Shown here one piece after another: positions 6,258-7,774 of a DNA stretch of 7,774 bases. The stretch is from an uncultured Bdellovibrio sp. (GTDB lineage: Bacteria; Bdellovibrionota; Bdellovibrionia; Bdellovibrionales; Bdellovibrionaceae): contig NZ_CAMLDV010000159.1 in assembly GCF_946478835.1 (NCBI RefSeq), forward strand, positions 1 to 7,774. The letters are read 5' to 3'. The notes beneath the pieces were generated by a model. That model ran no database searches. It had not been told where the DNA came from and worked only from the letters and a program-made list of their open reading frames with translations. Numbering within the stretch: position 1 is the first letter of the stretch; every line of letters starts with the position of its first letter. Made by a program: the position numbers and the translations under genes.

Positions 6258-6391
6258 TTTTTCTGAGTCAACATTCACAACTGGGTAGGTGCCCGAGTGG
6301 CTAAAGGGGACGGACTGTAAATCCGTTGACTTGCGTCTACGAAGGTTCGAATCCTTCCCTGCCCACCATTTTGAATGCTGACTCGGAAGGG
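6258..6391 (+). repeat. Inverted repeat enclosing tRNA-Tyr (probable precursor processing stalk)
   Basis: The left arm 6258-6277 and right arm 6372-6391 can pair over 20 positions: 15 Watson-Crick, 4 G-U and 1 A-C mismatch (6271/6378). The core is GAGTCAACATTCA (6265-6277) with TGAATGCTGACTC (6372-6384). In the transcript this would place tRNA-Tyr on top of a long helix, like the stalks that flank rRNAs. The left arm also contains CTGAG (6263-6267), complementary to CTCAG (6171-6175) ahead of the first tRNA-Thr, so the two foldings compete. The pairing is read directly; a processing role is inference. Confidence 0.7.
6283..6368 (+). tRNA. tRNA-Tyr (anticodon GUA)
   Basis: An 86-base class II tRNA with encoded CCA. 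The acceptor GGGTAGG pairs with CCTGCCC (one U-G). D stem CCC/GGG. Anticodon stem ACGGA/TCCGT with loop CTGTAAA, anticodon GTA. It has a long variable arm, T stem GAAGG/CCTTC and discriminator A. It matches tyrU of E. coli in position. It is enclosed by a long inverted repeat (see 6258-6391). Confidence 0.97.
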
Positions 6392-6396
6392 AATGG

Positions 6397-6418
6397 GAAG
6401 AGAAGTTTACTTCTCTTC
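6397..6418 (+). repeat. Perfect 9-bp hairpin in the tRNA-Tyr/tRNA-Gly spacer
   Basis: GAAGAGAAG (6397-6405) and CTTCTCTTC (6410-6418) are exact reverse complements separated by TTTA. No T-run follows in either direction and the operon continues, so it is more likely a spacer or processing hairpin than a terminator. Confidence 0.7.
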
Positions 6419-6423
6419 AGGGC

Positions 6424-6522
6424 GTTCTGACTGGGCGGGAATAGCTCAATTGGCTAGAGTATCTGCCTTCCAAGCAGAGGGTTGCGGGTTCGAGACCCGT
6501 TTCCCGCTCCAACTTTCAGAAC
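6424..6522 (+). repeat. Short inverted repeat enclosing tRNA-Gly
   Basis: GTTCTGA (6424-6430) and TCAGAAC (6516-6522) are perfect 7-base reverse complements placed 4 bases on either side of tRNA-Gly. This repeats, in shorter form, the arrangement around tRNA-Tyr. Seven bases alone could be chance; the symmetry of placement raises the odds that it is real. Confidence 0.5.
6435..6511 (+). tRNA. tRNA-Gly (anticodon UCC)
   Basis: A complete 77-base cloverleaf with encoded CCA. The acceptor GCGGGAA pairs with TTCCCGC. D stem GCTC/GAGT. Anticodon stem TCTGC/GCAGA with loop CTTCCAA, anticodon TCC, reading GGA. T stem GCGGG/CCCGT, discriminator T. Corresponds to E. coli glyT by anticodon and position. 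Confidence 0.96.
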
Positions 6523-6527
6523 TATAC

Positions 6528-6602
6528 GCCCATGTAGCTCAGTGGTAGAGCACACCCTTGGTAAGGGTGAGGTCGTCGGTTCGGCTCCGATCATGGGCTC
6601 CA
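6528..6602 (+). tRNA. tRNA-Thr (anticodon GGU)
   Basis: A complete 75-base cloverleaf with encoded CCA. The acceptor GCCCATG pairs with CATGGGC. D stem GCTC/GAGC. Anticodon stem CACCC/GGGTG with loop TTGGTAA, anticodon GGT, reading ACC. T stem GTCGG/CCGAT, discriminator T. Corresponds to E. coli thrT, immediately ahead of tuf. Confidence 0.96.
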
Positions 6603-6671
6603 CTTGTTACTTATTGATTTGATATTAGTTAATGGTTTAAGACTTAAAAATAAATCTCTGCAGGAGGAATA

Positions 6672-7774
6672 ATGTCTAAAGAGAAATTTAACCGTTCGAA
6701 GCCGCACGTAAATATCGGCACAATCGGTCACGTTGACCATGGTAAAACAACTTTGACTGCTGCTATCACTACTACTCTTGCAGCAGCTGGTAAAGCTCAG
6801 GCGATGTCTTACGATCAAATCGATAAGTCTCCTGAAGAGAGAGAGCGTGGTATCACTATCTCTACAACTCACGTTGAGTACGAAACTGACAACCGTCACT
6901 ACGCTCACGTTGACTGCCCAGGTCACGCTGACTACGTAAAAAACATGATCACTGGTGCCGCACAAATGGACGGAGCTATCCTAGTAGTTTCTTCTGCTGA
7001 CGGTCCAATGCCACAAACTCGTGAGCACATCCTTCTTGCACGTCAAGTAGGTGTTCCTGCTCTAGTTGTATTCATGAACAAAGTTGACATGGTTGACGAT
7101 AAAGAACTTCTTGAGCTTGTTGAGCTTGAAGTTCGTGAGCTTCTTTCCAAGTACGAATTCCCTGGCGATGATATCCCAGTAGTAAAAGGTTCTGCTTTGA
7201 AAGCTTTGGAAGGTGACACTTCTGAAATCGGTCGTCCAGCTATCATGAAATTGATGGACGCTTGTGATGCTTACATCCCTGAACCAGTTCGTGCTACTGA
7301 CAAAACTTTCTTGATGCCAGTAGAGGACGTATTCTCTATCTCTGGTCGTGGTACAGTTGTTACTGGCCGTGTAGAGCGTGGTATCGTTAAAGTTGGTGAC
7401 GAGGTAGAAATCGTTGGTATCCGTCCAACTCAAAAAACTACTGTTACTGGTATCGAAATGTTCCGTAAACTTCTTGATGAAGGTCAAGCAGGGGACAACT
7501 GCGGTGTTCTTCTTCGTGGTACTAAAAAAGAAGACGTTGAACGTGGCCAAGTACTTGTTAAACCAGGTACAGTTAAACCACACAAAAAGTTCAAAGCTGA
7601 AGCGTACATCCTGACTAAAGAAGAAGGCGGACGTCACACTCCATTCTTCAACGGTTACCGTCCACAGTTCTACTTCCGTACTACAGACGTTACTGGCGTT
7701 TGTACTTTGAAAGCTGGAACTGAGATGGTTATGCCTGGTGATAAGATCGAAGTTTCTGTTGAACTTATCGCTCC
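6672..7774 (+). CDS. tuf: Elongation factor Tu, C-terminus cut by window edge
   Basis: 367 codons are read by hand from the ATG at 6672 to the right edge, out of about 396 expected. EF-Tu is the GTPase that delivers aminoacyl-tRNA to the ribosomal A site. All G motifs are present: GHVDHGKT (19-26), RGITI with T62 (59-63), DCPGH with the catalytic H85 (81-85), NKVD (136-139) and GSAL (173-176). Domain 2 follows with [13 protein letters not shown], and domain 3 is reached near the edge ([19 protein letters not shown]). A strong AGGAGG (6662-6667) stands 4 bases before the start. The 69-base gap from the last tRNA CCA holds no convincing promoter or terminator, so tuf is most likely transcribed with the tRNAs. 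Codon use is biased to a narrow set (GTT, GCT, CGT, CTT, ACT), as expected for a very highly expressed gene. Whether this is the only tuf copy cannot be told here. Confidence 0.98.
   Translation, partial: MSKEKFNRSKPHVNIGTIGHVDHGKTTLTAAITTTLAAAGKAQAMSYDQIDKSPEERERGITISTTHVEYETDNRHYAHVDCPGHADYVKNMITGAAQMDGAILVVSSADGPMPQTREHILLARQVGVPALVVFMNKVDMVDDKELLELVELEVRELLSKYEFPGDDIPVVKGSALKALEGDTSEIGRPAIMKLMDACDAYIPEPVRATDKTFLMPVEDVFSISGRGTVVTGRVERGIVKVGDEVEIVGIRPTQKTTVTGIEMFRKLLDEGQAGDNCGVLLRGTKKEDVERGQVLVKPGTVKPHKKFKAEAYILTKEEGGRHTPFFNGYRPQFYFRTTDVTGVCTLKAGTEMVMPGDKIEVSVELIA

Noticed and set aside
6603..6671. Separate promoter directly ahead of tuf
   Set aside because: TTGTTA and TTGATT occur but no acceptable -10 lies at the right distance; co-transcription from the tRNA promoter is simpler.
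7062..7637. Minus-strand open frame of 191 codons
   Set aside because: Antisense to tuf; the long open frame follows from the strong codon bias of tuf.

Overview
The window looks like an ordinary stretch of chromosome from a Gram-negative bacterium of Bdellovibrio type (Bdellovibrionota, formerly Deltaproteobacteria). This placement is an inference from the overall feel of the proteins (EF-Tu sequence, a response regulator fused to HD-GYP, a small secreted ASH-like protein), not from a database search. No phage, transposon, CRISPR or plasmid functions are visible, and no stretch above 300 bases lacks a gene.

Left part (1-4343), all on the minus strand. In order of transcription it holds: a small two-helix membrane protein with a HAMP-like domain and no output domain (3921-4343); a small exported protein with an ASH-like Ig fold (3343-3774); and a two-component operon. 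In that operon a response regulator with a REC and a degenerate HD-GYP domain (1841-3193) comes first, followed with an ATGA overlap by a membrane histidine kinase with a periplasmic dCache-like sensor (1-1844, C-terminus cut by the window edge). The first two genes each end in a hairpin that could be a terminator, so the minus-strand genes are probably three separate transcription units.

Middle (4519-6112), plus strand: pyrF (orotidine 5'-phosphate decarboxylase) overlaps by 14 bases with an rlmB-like SPOUT rRNA 2'-O-methyltransferase that has a disordered, Gly/Arg/Pro-rich N-terminal tail.

Right part (6131-7774), plus strand: a good sigma70-type promoter leads into tRNA-Thr(UGU), tRNA-Tyr(GUA), tRNA-Gly(UCC), tRNA-Thr(GGU) and then tuf (EF-Tu, cut by the right edge). 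Gene order and anticodons are the same as the E. coli thrU-tyrU-glyT-thrT-tufB operon. The spacers contain inverted repeats that enclose individual tRNAs, including an approximately 20-position helix around tRNA-Tyr, and a perfect 9-bp hairpin between tRNA-Tyr and tRNA-Gly.

The points most worth a second look are the HD-GYP domain lacking one expected metal-ligand aspartate, the enclosing stems in the tRNA-tuf transcript, and a perfect FliA-type -10 octamer ahead of the two-component operon. I see no clear sign of an entirely new system.
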